A DNA stretch of 64,000 nt, from the NCBI RefSeq assembly GCF_963576615.1, contig NC_088712.1:25449870-25513869 (forward strand), read 5' to 3'. Positions within the stretch are counted from its first letter, which is position 1. Each line of letters begins with the position of its first letter. The position numbers were made by a program, and so were the translations under genes. Below are positions 12,601 to 21,210 of this stretch, in pieces. Source of the DNA: Watersipora subatra (taxonomy: Eukaryota > Bryozoa > Gymnolaemata > Cheilostomatida > Watersiporidae). The notes under the pieces are model-generated. The model was not told the origin of the DNA and did not search any database. It was given only the letters and a program-made list of their open reading frames with translations.

Positions 12601-15600
12601 GCTGCATTATCTCAAAGATGTCGTTGTATTATTTAATAATATAATTAATAGTTTGATAATATTGACAAACCCATTCACAACTCCAAAAATTACTCCTTTA
12701 AACGCAACTCTGCATAATTTTTTTCTGATATATATTTGCATGTGTGACTCATCATTGGTTGATTCTTGGTGCAATAAAGTGGTTGCGTTGATCTATGAAC
12801 GTTCTATACATTGTAGAGTCACACCGCTAGTTTATTTTAATGTTCCTAATCAAAAGAATGGCAAGTATCTATCTAGGCTAGATAGATAGATCTATATATA
12901 AATTTGGGTAGTGTGTGTGTTTGTGACACACACTTGTTTTTCGTCCCAAATTTGTTGATCGGAATGAAAGTGGTACCAATGGAAATTTAATGATCCAAGT
13001 TACGTTATTATCTATATTTCAAAATTATATGCCTGATACATATAAATATATTACAGAAACATATATTTTATTGTACAGTGCCATATGGAATTATATAGGT
13101 AATTGAAAGTTTGTGGTGCATGAAGAACTGATAGGTCAGTGGTAGAGTTGCTTGCTTGAGAGCTGGTAGGTATTAGGTTGGAATCCCAGTCCATCCAAAC
13201 GGGATGGTTGCTGCTGATATTGAATTTGACAGCGTGTATAATTGATCAACAATAGTCAACAATCATATTTGTACTGAAGTGGGTTATACTACAAAAATTA
13301 CTTTCCAGCCGACAGGCTGCAGTTGGGCTGCTTCTTATTTAGATATGCATATCTATCAGTTTAGCTTTTCTTTCATCAGGTCAGGAAAAGCAATAAAGAT
13401 GCCTCAACAGAACTGGACACAATTCAAATGCATTTCAATGTCTGTCTTGACCCAACATTGTTTGGTGTGTTCCAAAAGTTTTTTTAACCGTAAGGATGTT
13501 TTTTCTTGTTGTTCTTTTTAGTAGATGTGTTAGTGTTAAGTATGTAAGAAAATTAGGAACCAAACAAGGGGGTCTGGGGAAACAATAAAAATTAAGTCTT
13601 TTGAGGGGAATTAGTGTTGTATATTTTTGAGTTATGGGCTCATATTCTCATTACTGTGTATCTTTCAAACACTCACTACATTGTGTTTGGTTCTCGGATT
13701 ACCATTTGATCCACTCATTCGAGTAGTATTAAAAAATTTTTTTAAAAGTCAAGTTATTTTTCTTGAATGCAGGATGTTACGAATTCAGGAAATACACTCT
13801 TAACAGTTCTTGAGGAGTTTGATATGGAGACAAGGATGGCTGTAAAGAGCATGGTTCAAACCAGTTCAGGAATAACACTGCAAGTTCTTTATTAAACAGT
13901 GTATTAATCTATTTGTAATTGTTATCGCATTGCAACAGTAGAAAAATTAGACTCTAATTTGAAGTTTCTTGCTCATTAAAGTTGTTCTTGTGAGATATGA
14001 CAAACTACACCTCAATAGTGTAAGCTTGTTTCACTTTGTGTTAAAACATTTCACATTTGAAAGGAATTTTTTTTGCGAATTAAATGCTAAATGTTTCACT
14101 AATTTAGTAAAAACAAATAATAAATATATCAAGAAAGACAAATGATAGGCTAAGAATTGATTCGGTACCATTTTTAGAGACGATGTTGTTGGACTTGAAG
14201 ACGTTCAAAGACGAATTACTGATAACTTCATCTCACCTTTGCAGAATCCGGAGTTGTATGTTGGGCCCTTCTATTCAAAATTAACATCAGTAAATATTAT
14301 TCTTATTTTATAATTTATGTATAATATTGAGGTCTATGCTCATTATCAACATGTGTTTTAACCTTTTTACGATGAATAATAGAATGTTAAAATCATGCAC
14401 TGGAAGTTATTTGATTAAAATAGTGCTGTAAATTATTCTCCCTCAGTTAATCAAACTGCTTATATACATGTATGATTGATTAAAAATGAATATTAGCTCG
14501 ATTAAAAGTATTGATGGCCATTAATCGCAATTAAAAATTAATCATCTGATCTGTCCAGTTCCCTTGAATTTTTTTTATTTTTATTTAGCCTGATGTTGAA
14601 AAAAATGGAGAAAAAAATTCTGAACACAGTTATTATTTTACCTCAAGGGATCTTTGGTTTACTGTATTTCTTAACTGTTAATGATATACGCTTATTTTTT
14701 ATTTATTGCGTTGAAGTATGAGGTTTACTGGTCTAGAGCACCATTTAAATGTTGGTTTCATGGTGATATACATATTGTTTTATTATTATTATATATTATT
14801 ACAACTTGCCCGGCCGGTTTGACTCCCCGGCTGACAAGTTGGACTCCTGCTGATGACAAGCCTTTCAGGCTTAGGCTAACCGCTCAGTAGCTGCGGTTCA
14901 GGACTTAAAATAATAGAGGCCCTCTGTGTGCATAACATCAGCATGCAGGCTAAAGATTCACTTCTGCCCTCAGCGATAGAAGAGTAGCCACGTGGCTGGG
15001 CTCGTGAAAGATCAAAGTTGTCAGTTCCCAGCCTTGCAGCTTTGCTTCGCGCTAGATTAATGACTGTCAGTGTGTGAAGAGTGGTAGTGAGACTTGGTAG
15101 CTCATGTGCCACGATAAGTAAATCACACAATCTTTGATTTATTTGATAGAACATACTTATGTATGGACCTCCTGGCACAGGGAAAACCCTAATTGCAAGA
15201 GCACTAGCTGAAAGGTGCAATGCCCAACTGTTTCTTGTGACACCAAGTTCCATAAACAGGAGGTACGTCGGAGAAACAGAGGCATTGATTGCAGCACTAT
15301 TTACTGCGGTAAGTTAAAATCGTATTCTTGTAAGTAAAATCTTGCCACGTGACATCAACTCTGGAGGTATTGTATTACTACATGTATATTAGCCTATTGT
15401 GTTGCTGCACCATATTATTAGAAAGCCTTACACTATTAAAAATTGCATGGATATTGAGTTTATTTATTATGCTGATTATAGGACTTCCTAGAATTCAGTT
15501 GTCATTTATGTATAATGACAACTGAATTATTCACCTATAATATTCTGTTTTTTAGGCCAGACGAGTAGCACCATCAATTATCTTTATAGACGAGTGTGAC

Positions 15601-15679
15601 TCGGTATTTGCCAAGAGGGGCGGAGACGAGAAGGCTTTCCTGTTGGCTATAAAGTCACAATTCCTTCAGGAAATGGATG
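3656..15679 (+). CDS. AAA ATPase, meiotic-clade-like, partial (13 exons)
   Basis: Probable ATP-driven remodelling enzyme. Exons: 3656-3790, 4756-4830, 6821-7062, 8012-8699, 8863-8979, 10134-10211, 10668-10698, 11324-11421, 12212-12415, 13773-13879, 14178-14255, 15150-15308, 15556-15679. Reading phase agrees across all junctions except 14255/15150. There the phase fails and roughly ten residues expected between NPEL and the P-loop are missing, so a small exon probably lies between. The AAA core is plain: DDVVGLEDV, Walker A GPPGTGKT, pore-region motif NRRYVGETEALIAALF, Walker B IIFIDECDS, then QEMDG. Before it lie a highly charged R/E/S-rich linker (exon 4) and a region I do not recognise (exons 5-9). 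The intron after 13879 needs a GC donor (CT|GCAAGT). About 710 residues are accounted for. The start, the sensor motifs and the C-terminus are not visible. Closest relatives are probably the katanin/fidgetin/spastin/Vps4 group, but I would not name it. Confidence 0.8.
3890..4735 (+). repeat. Dispersed repeat family A, copy 2
   Basis: Second long copy of the repeat at 1090-1960, lying in the AAA gene intron between 3790 and 4756. It contains the tRNA-like SINE segment near 4445-4510 (box-A-like GGTGCAGTGG, box-B-like GGTGTTCAATTCTC). Many substitutions separate the copies, so the insertions are old. Confidence 0.6.
5151..6473. mobile_element. Fold-back DNA element with CTCGAG palindrome arrays, copy 1
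   Basis: A 1.3 kb element with inverted ends ATGGCGCCTTRCAGTGCCTC and its complement. It is flanked by a perfect 8-bp duplication ACTCAGAT (5143-5150 and 6474-6481). Inside each end lie tandem copies of the self-complementary unit CAACTCGAGTTG (about 5186-5225, 5415-5540, 6338-6440). The centre is an inverted repeat of about 155-bp arms (about 5711-5867 and 5970-6122). No transposase is present. An 8-bp duplication suggests hAT-like mobilisation, but the TIR is not one I recognise. It lies in the AAA gene intron before 6821. Confidence 0.8.
7769..7874. repeat. Tandem repeat, 37-bp unit, three copies
   Basis: Unit built on ACTATAGATGAATTCCTGTA followed by ATAGGATATAACTAAAT, in the AAA gene intron before exon 8012-8699. 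The first copy differs by a base or two. Confidence 0.85.
8223..8570 (+). repeat. 114-bp coding repeat in AAA gene exon 4
   Basis: Three copies of a 38-residue unit start at 8223, 8337 and 8451. The third is slightly shortened and a stub follows. Key residues per unit are EDDGQSER, ESRYGDDEQ, GRDEEQERMSE. Copies differ at only a few bases, so the expansion is recent. The product is a charged, probably disordered linker reminiscent of RS/RE-rich segments, placed before the ATPase core. Confidence 0.85.
9190..9515 (+). repeat. Dispersed repeat family A, partial copy 3
   Basis: Matches the 3' part of the repeat at 1650-1960: the tRNA-like block (TGGGGCAATGGGTATTG, AGGTCGATCC), the 'tttttcgtagaaaagcta' block and 'gaacatctggaagccttttg'. 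It lies in the AAA gene intron between 8979 and 10134. Confidence 0.55.
9953..10063. repeat. Tandem repeat, 37-bp unit, three copies
   Basis: Unit contains GAGTCCAGGTAGGCCTGG and TTAAGAGTATAGTGGTA. It is intronic in the AAA gene. The three units are contiguous, so this is a minisatellite and not a spaced array. Confidence 0.85.
10882..11166. mobile_element. MITE-like repeat family B, copy 2
   Basis: Second copy of the 3055-3345 repeat. Here the inverted ends are clearer: CTAGTGATAGC..GCGAGACAA on the left, the complement of CTAGTGACGGCGCGAGACAAG on the right, with GGAGACGAG/GGAGAGACGAG further in. It lies in the intron between 10698 and 11324. No convincing target duplication is seen. Confidence 0.55.
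11525..12095. repeat. AGAGTC-rich low-complexity stretch
   Basis: Irregular repetition of AGAGTCAAGT, AGAGTAAAG and AGCAGAGT motifs over about 550 bp of intron. There is no fixed unit length and no open frame. Confidence 0.5.
12416..13772. other. AAA gene intron with a tRNA-derived SINE-like segment
   Basis: The segment at about 13130-13200 has a box-A-like AGGTCAGTGGTAGAG and a box-B-like AGGTTGGAATCCC, spaced as in a tRNA-derived SINE. I see no full cloverleaf, so it is not called as a tRNA gene. Open frames at 12432-12889 and 13279-13521 show no family motif. Confidence 0.4.
14256..15149. other. AAA gene intron, GC-richer island near 14800-15130
   Basis: The interval probably hides a small exon that would repair the phase between 14255 and 15150. 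I could not identify it. From about 14800 to 15130 the base composition is richer in G+C than the surroundings, and a CCGGCCGG/CCCCGGCTG segment suggests an inserted repeat of unknown type. Confidence 0.35.
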
Positions 15680-17107
15680 GTTAGTGCCTTAGCCGATACT
15701 TTTTGATTAGGTTTACTAGCATTTTCATTTTTTGGTGTTTCAAAGCTTTAGAAAATTAATAAAGGAAATTTCAAATTAATTTCAAAAGACTTGAAAATTT
15801 CTGTCTTCATCATGTCCTGATATGAATTCAGATTTTCCATCATAAACTTTATTTGATTCAATTTTTCTCGTCGTTAAATTGATCAAGTTTTAGTCATGCT
15901 AGTTTTCATTATTTCTTTAATAAATTGTGAACAACATAATTTAAAAAGAAATAAATGAGTAGTAATAACATTGATTATTGAAATAGATAGCATTTTTCAT
16001 GTAATTTTGGTCATTAATTTAGCAATTTATAAACATTCATAAAGGCCTTAAACATTTTCAAGTCTATTTCTTGAAAGAATTCATCAAGTCTCAAATAATT
16101 TTCATTTCTTGCAATAATAACTCTATTCACTTCAATTCTTTAGAGAAGTGAATTGATCAAGTGTCAAGTCATATTATAATCTACTGAAATTTCTTGATCA
16201 AGTCAAAAAGTGGGCAATCAAAATGAATTAAGTGCACAGCACTGGTTCCGATATACTGTATTATTTAATATATTACCACGATATTACATATGAATTTGAC
16301 ATAAATCTATATTTACCATGATCAAGTAATTGGGATTATGGCCAATTATTGATAACACAGACAATAAAATGTTAGTGAAGAGTACAGTAAATAATTAATA
16401 TTCGGCATCGCCTGTATCTTCTTTATGAGAGAGGACGACTCACCCACATAATTTAGAGTTTGATTATGTCTTCAAACTTGGTTCGCATTTCGTTTTGTCA
16501 CAATTCTGCAATATTTGCTACTTTAAGCTAACCCAAAAAATCTAAGTTGCTTGAGTAAGATGAATGAAGTTGTTATTTCATATTTTTTATTTTTAAATGA
16601 GATAATAACCTCTAAACAATATAGCAGGGTAATAATACTTGATCATGCTCTGTCTTTTTTTTAGGAAGGTCATAGATATAGTAAACCGTAAATATGAGAA
16701 TAATCAAAATAAGTGAGGCCTATAAATAGGACGACGCAACATCACGGTGATGTGTAAAGTGAATCAGGTGATCTATGAATTCCTATAATAATTGACTCAG
16801 CACTAAAAACTGCACAATTATTCCACAGTTTGTGCATCTAAGACTGCATATTTTATTGAAAATATATAAAACTGACTTTGGATGAGAAAGACAAGAATCT
16901 TACACACATGGTAATGAATAATACCAATGATTTAGAAGCTTCTATATCATTGATAATACAAAGAGTGACCAAATAGAAATTAAACCAATAACAAACTAAT
17001 GAATCAAATGAGATTTAGGAGCAGTTAAGCTGGATCACTGTATTAAACACCCATTAGACATGACTGAAAATAACTAGACCAGATAGTTTTGTCTAAGGTT
17101 GCTTGAA
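15680..17107. other. Non-coding stretch after last visible AAA exon
   Basis: AT-rich. It has no exon for the ATPase sensor or C-terminal helices in any + frame and no recognised mobile element end. A short perfect inversion at about 15498-15527 (GTCATTTATG/CATAATGAC) lies just upstream. Confidence 0.45.
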
Positions 17108-18515
17108 CTAGATTCCTGCTTTGAAGCGGCATATGTATTCTGATTTTAATATAGCGATTATATCCAAATCATTACAGTTAGCATTAGGACTTGGTGTGAT
17201 ATCTGCTTTTATGAGAAGTGCTCGAAGTGCAGATCTAAAACACTGCACATCCGAGTTATTGTTATAGCCACCCTTGGATCGTATCTTGGAAAACAGAATC
17301 TCAATGTGATCCTGGTTGATCTTAAAGGTTGACTTGCAACAAAATTCATATTACACAGTTATTTGATATCAGAGGATTCACCATGTCTCACTCTGCTGTG
17401 TTGTAGGTGCAAAATATGTGGAAATGTGATTACAAGCTCTTGAAAGCTCAAAAACAAACAGTTAATCGCCGCCATCACGAAACCGCCGTAGATTGGAATC
17501 AATTTATCTGACGTAGTCAAACGATTTCGTTATTGTTTTGACATGTGATGTTCTCACGTGAATTGAAAGGCCAATAAAAGACTCAATATAAAACTTCTCG
17601 TAGCACTAGTTTATGACAAACACTTCTGGTTTTACCGAAGAGCCCTTACCAAATATAGATGCTCACTAGTTTACAGTTGCAGTTCGGCTTGGTCTAGTCG
17701 TTATCTGATCATGTGACCCATACTTCCTGCAAAACAGCGCGAATAATTTCTGCAGCATTTTTCGACTATCACAGGTGACAAACAGGCTCGTCATGTTTAT
17801 CAGAGGATGATATGCACTCTTTCGAGCTAAGGTTAAAAAATAAACAAAGTTTTACGGTTGGTTTTGAGATATCAGTGCTCAAAATGACAGCATTACAATG
17901 ATGATGAAATAGACGCGTAAAGACAATAAAGGCGAATAGACATGGTTTCATTGAATGCGAAGTGTAGTATAGTATAGTATTTTCACGTGAAGTATAGTTG
18001 TGAAAATATTTCGACGAATGAGGTTGCATGAAAGTGTAAACAGAAGCCATCTTGTTCAGCTACGTCTCATTTGATCAGTTTTGGAAAGGGATTCTAATCT
18101 ACGCAGTTCCGTGATATCGGTGATGCTCGTTTTTAGCTTTTAAGAGCTTGTAATCACATTTCTACATATTTTGCACCTACAACACAACAGAGTAAGACAT
18201 GGTGAATCTTTTGATATCAAATAACTGTAATGTGAATTTTGTTGCATGTCAACCTTTAAAGGTTAGGAAGTAGTTGATGTAAGGGTAGTTGCTGAAAAGA
18301 TATTGAGCAATACCATGTAAAGATTTGGCTGCTGTCTCAAAACTGATGATGAAAGTTTTCCTATTATTTTCCACAAGCAGCTTTCCGCTCGGTGTCTTTA
18401 ATTGGCATAGATAGCTTATGATGTCGTTGAGAACTTCTTGTTTTGAGTGCAAGTTCTGTATTGTTATAGGCAATTCATGAAATACCTGGGGCGTTGTAGT
18501 CACCCCTGATGACAT
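17108..18515 (-). pseudogene. P-element (THAP9-type) transposase remnant, split by a TTAA element
   Basis: Reading the - strand, 18515-18256 ends in a segment with KTFIISFETAAKSLHGIAQY and YFLTFK. After the 920-bp insertion the frame resumes at 17331-17108 with NQDHIEILFSKIRSKGGYNN, FRSALRALL and NANC. That order matches the C-terminal part of P-element and THAP9 transposases, where LTYKLSQDHLE..FFS..R..GG.NNNP is typical. Removing the insert and one TTAA leaves a one-base frame offset, so the gene was probably already damaged. No N-terminal THAP exon was found. Confidence 0.75.
17336..18255 (-). mobile_element. Non-autonomous Kolobok-type element (internal-deletion copy)
   Basis: TIRs AGGTTGACTTGCAACAAAAT and the complement of AGGTTGACATGCAACAAAAT are flanked by TTAA at 17332-17335 and 18256-18259. 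Its first half matches, in reverse complement, the right end of the 4.06 kb element at 56259-60317. Its second half matches that element's left end. It is therefore a derivative with the transposase removed, in the opposite orientation. Open frames within it are not genes. Confidence 0.88.
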
Positions 18516-19182
18516 TTCACTAAGAATTTGGTCTTATTGTTATGTTTATGACTTAAAAACTAGTATGACAAGCATGCTTTCACTACTAAACTCATTGGTC
18601 AATGGAAGGCTCTGACCCACATCACTGCGACGTAACGTTATTAGAACAACAGCCAATTATGTGCCTCAATTTTGCTCCATTGTAATGATAGCTATTCACC
18701 AATCTATGGTTTACTATATCTATGGGTAAGGATATTACATTCAACTGAAAAAACCGATTTCTATGACATGCTCGTAAAAGTAAACAGTCATGTATACTAT
18801 AATTACAGAATAGCCATAAATGAACCAGTTCACTTTCATACGAAGCATGAATTTCCTTACAATACAGAACTTATTAGCCTAATAGAATAGTATACGATCA
18901 CTTGGACAAATTGACAAAAGCATTCATCATTTTTCAAGAACTAATGCCATTTTTTCTTGTCTTCTATGGTAACCAAAAACTTAATAAAAATACAATACTT
19001 TTCAAGAAACTAAATTTACATAATAAGTCTTATTTCTACCAAAGTCAGCAGTTGATTCTCGAGTACTGCACAATAATGCACACATTAAAAGACACTATAT
19101 CAGAGTCTATCTTTTCTTGAAAAGACTAATGCCCATAGTTTTATAAAATAATCACTATAGTATAAGAGAAAGAGTGTGTCAA
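18516..19182. other. Stretch upstream of the P remnant, nothing firm
   Basis: Two short + strand open frames (18672-18890, 18902-19120) have no family motif. It may hold decayed 5' parts of the P-type element, but I could not find a THAP zinc pattern. Confidence 0.35.
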
Positions 19183-19362
19183 AAATCATAACAGATATGA
19201 TACTCGGTTTATTTCCGACAGCAGCATTTCTAGCTCCATGCGCTGTTTTTCCATGGGAGAGCTACAGGAAAAGGAGCAGTCCTGTAGTATTTTAGTTGCC
19301 AAGGTTTTAAATGATGAGTATACATCTGGCACTGTCTCAGTATATTCTTTTGCCATCTCTAG
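19183..19362 (-). CDS. Possible terminal exon of integrase-core gene
   Basis: An acceptor (CGGTTCAG) opens a 59-residue frame ending in TGA. Key residues are EYTETVPDVYSSFKTLA, then CSFSCSSP and MELEMLLSEI. It resembles the C-terminal tail of eukaryotic integrase-core proteins, where a helix and an 'LY..L' stretch follow the WNTHRIR block. The phase with the exon ending at 21211 does not match directly, so at least one exon would be missing. It could instead belong to the P-type element. Confidence 0.35.
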
Positions 19363-19480
19363 CTGAACCGATGAGACAGAATATAGATATCAATGGCAAT
19401 CTATAAATAGAAATTGAAATAGGTGAACCAGAATACCTACCTATTTGATGACTTTCTAAAATCCAAATAAACTACATGTA

Positions 19481-19831
19481 CAGTCAAACATGGATAACTC
19501 GGCCTCGGATAGCTCAAACACATGGTTAACTTGAACGGTTTCTTTGGTCCGTTCCCACGCAATGATAAATTGCTATAGATAACTCAACCTCAACTCTGTT
19601 AACTCGAACAGTTTTTTGCCCAACGGCTACCGAAACGGTTTTCATCGCTTTAGAAAATCACTTTATTCCAAGTCATAGAGGTGAACCTCAACTTTTCGCA
19701 ATTCATAGGCATCGTTATTACTACCATCGGCAAAATATTTTTGTCAACGACTTTTCTAAAGGTTTGGTGAAATTTGATTTGACCAAACTTTCGCTCGGTC
19801 CCGCGAAGTTCAGGTTATTCATGTTTGACTG
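19481..19831. mobile_element. pogo/Tigger-type MITE
   Basis: A 351-bp element with ends CAGTCAAACATGGATAACTC and the complement of CAGTCAAACATGAATAACCTG. It is flanked by TA on both sides (19479-19480, 19832-19833). The CAGTCAAAC ends and TA duplication are typical of pogo-like elements of the Tc1/mariner group. No transposase. Confidence 0.75.
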
Positions 19832-20394
19832 TATATAGAAAATTTTATGTATGAGTCAAGAATGATTTGGTGTAAAAACATAGTTCATATACAAGCACAA
19901 ACACTAAATCTCTTATATTATCATTGAACCATCCTTGCTTTCCGGACTGACAAATAGTCTGGTCCAACGAAAACACAACAATTGATTAAATTATTCACAA
20001 AATCCCAAAATAGATTTACAGGTATCGTTTGAAACAAGATTGTTAATATTTGAGGATCTAGAAGCAAATTCAAATTCCATATGTTGGTTTTAGATTAAAA
20101 GGTATATTCACAAATATTGACATAATTTTCAAACTCATAACGGATTAATAGATAATAAATGACATCAAATAGATAACTTCTAAAAAAAGAACTATCAGCA
20201 AGGTGTCAACCGAGCAACACTGTCCAATAAAGGCTCTTGCCACAGATTGGGAAACGCTTCTCTATATAGACCGGCGATGCATAAAGTAAAAATTCAACCA
20301 GAACAAAAACCCAAGCGGACCCGATAACTCCAAATGTTGTAATTGAATTTCCTAACAGGTTTACAAAGTTAAATTCGCAGACTAAACCAAAAGC

Positions 20395-20868
20395 ACAAAG
20401 GGCTCCATTACCTGCACACTACACAGGTAATGGAGACCGGTAATGGTTTTACTTTGCACTGTAATAATCGGACTGCATTGATTTGCATTGATATATTCAC
20501 ACTGGCACGGTAATGGAAAAAATCACAATCACATATATAACATCATGCTGCTTAGTGTTGCGTCATTCTATTATAGTGCAATACTCTTAAATTGGGAGTT
20601 ATTAGGTGCGCTTGGGTCTTATCCTGGCTGATTTCTTCCTATAAGCATTGCCGATCTACGTAGAGAAGGGCTTACAAATCTGGGGCTCTCGGAGACTATA
20701 ATGGAAATAAAAACCTGGCGGAACGGCCCTACGCTCTGTAGTGGTTTTGTAATTGATGGTTATTTTTTCCATTATCATGCAAGCGTGAATATCTCAATGC
20801 AACACAATAGAAACTGGTTTTTGCAGTAGAAAATAAAACCATTACCAGTCTCTATGGAGCCTTTTAGT
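20395..20868. mobile_element. MITE with long inverted ends (GGCTCCAT family)
   Basis: The left side (GGGCTCCATTACC, ACCGGTAATGGTTTTA, then TTCACACTGGCA and TAATGGAAAAAAT) is inverted on the right side at about 20765-20868 (TTTTTTCCATTATCATGC, TAAAACCATTACCAGTCTC, ATGGAGCC). The right end overlaps the left end of the next element, so the two boundaries are uncertain. Confidence 0.5.
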
Positions 20869-21160
20869 GCCTCATGTTCCATGTTCTCAACCCGAGTTGT
20901 TGAACTTGGGTTGACAACATGGTTACATACATAGTTTTACAGTACATACATAGTTTAATTTCTATTAGCTAACCGGTGCCTATTGATGTACCATTGTTAA
21001 TATAACCAGATCCACGGTTATGCTACCGTAATACCATGTAATACCAGTATATTGCACCATATTTTTACAAACTCGAGTTTGTGAACTCAGGTTGTAATAC
21101 TGGGCTTACAACTCTGTTTATCAACTCGGATTGCAAACCCGGGACACTCTAATCCGCCAT
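20854..21160. mobile_element. Short degenerate copy of the CTCGAG fold-back element
   Basis: About 307 bp sharing the sub-terminal block of the 5151-6473 element (ACAGTACATACATAGTTTAA, CCAGATCCACGGTTATG, TACCAGTATATTGCACC) and decayed CAACTCGAGTT units. Ends are ATGGAGCCTTTTAGTGCCTC and the complement of ATGGCGGATTAGAGTGTCC. The 8-bp flanks CAGTCTCT and AAGTCTCA agree at six positions, compatible with an old 8-bp duplication. The central inverted repeat is missing. Confidence 0.55.
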
Positions 21161-21210
21161 AAGTCTCAATAACTTGTATAGTGTGCAAATGACATAGTAG
21201 ATCATCGCAC

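Noticed and set aside
13131-13200. tRNA gene
   Set aside because: Only box-A-like and box-B-like segments are seen. No acceptor stem pairing or anticodon arm could be drawn, so it is a SINE-like trace.
14876-15253. - strand frame of 125 codons
   Set aside because: Overlaps the Walker A exon of the AAA gene on the other strand and shows no motif.
17769-18050. - strand 93-codon frame
   Set aside because: Lies inside the non-coding Kolobok derivative; the matching region of the 4 kb element is terminal non-coding sequence.
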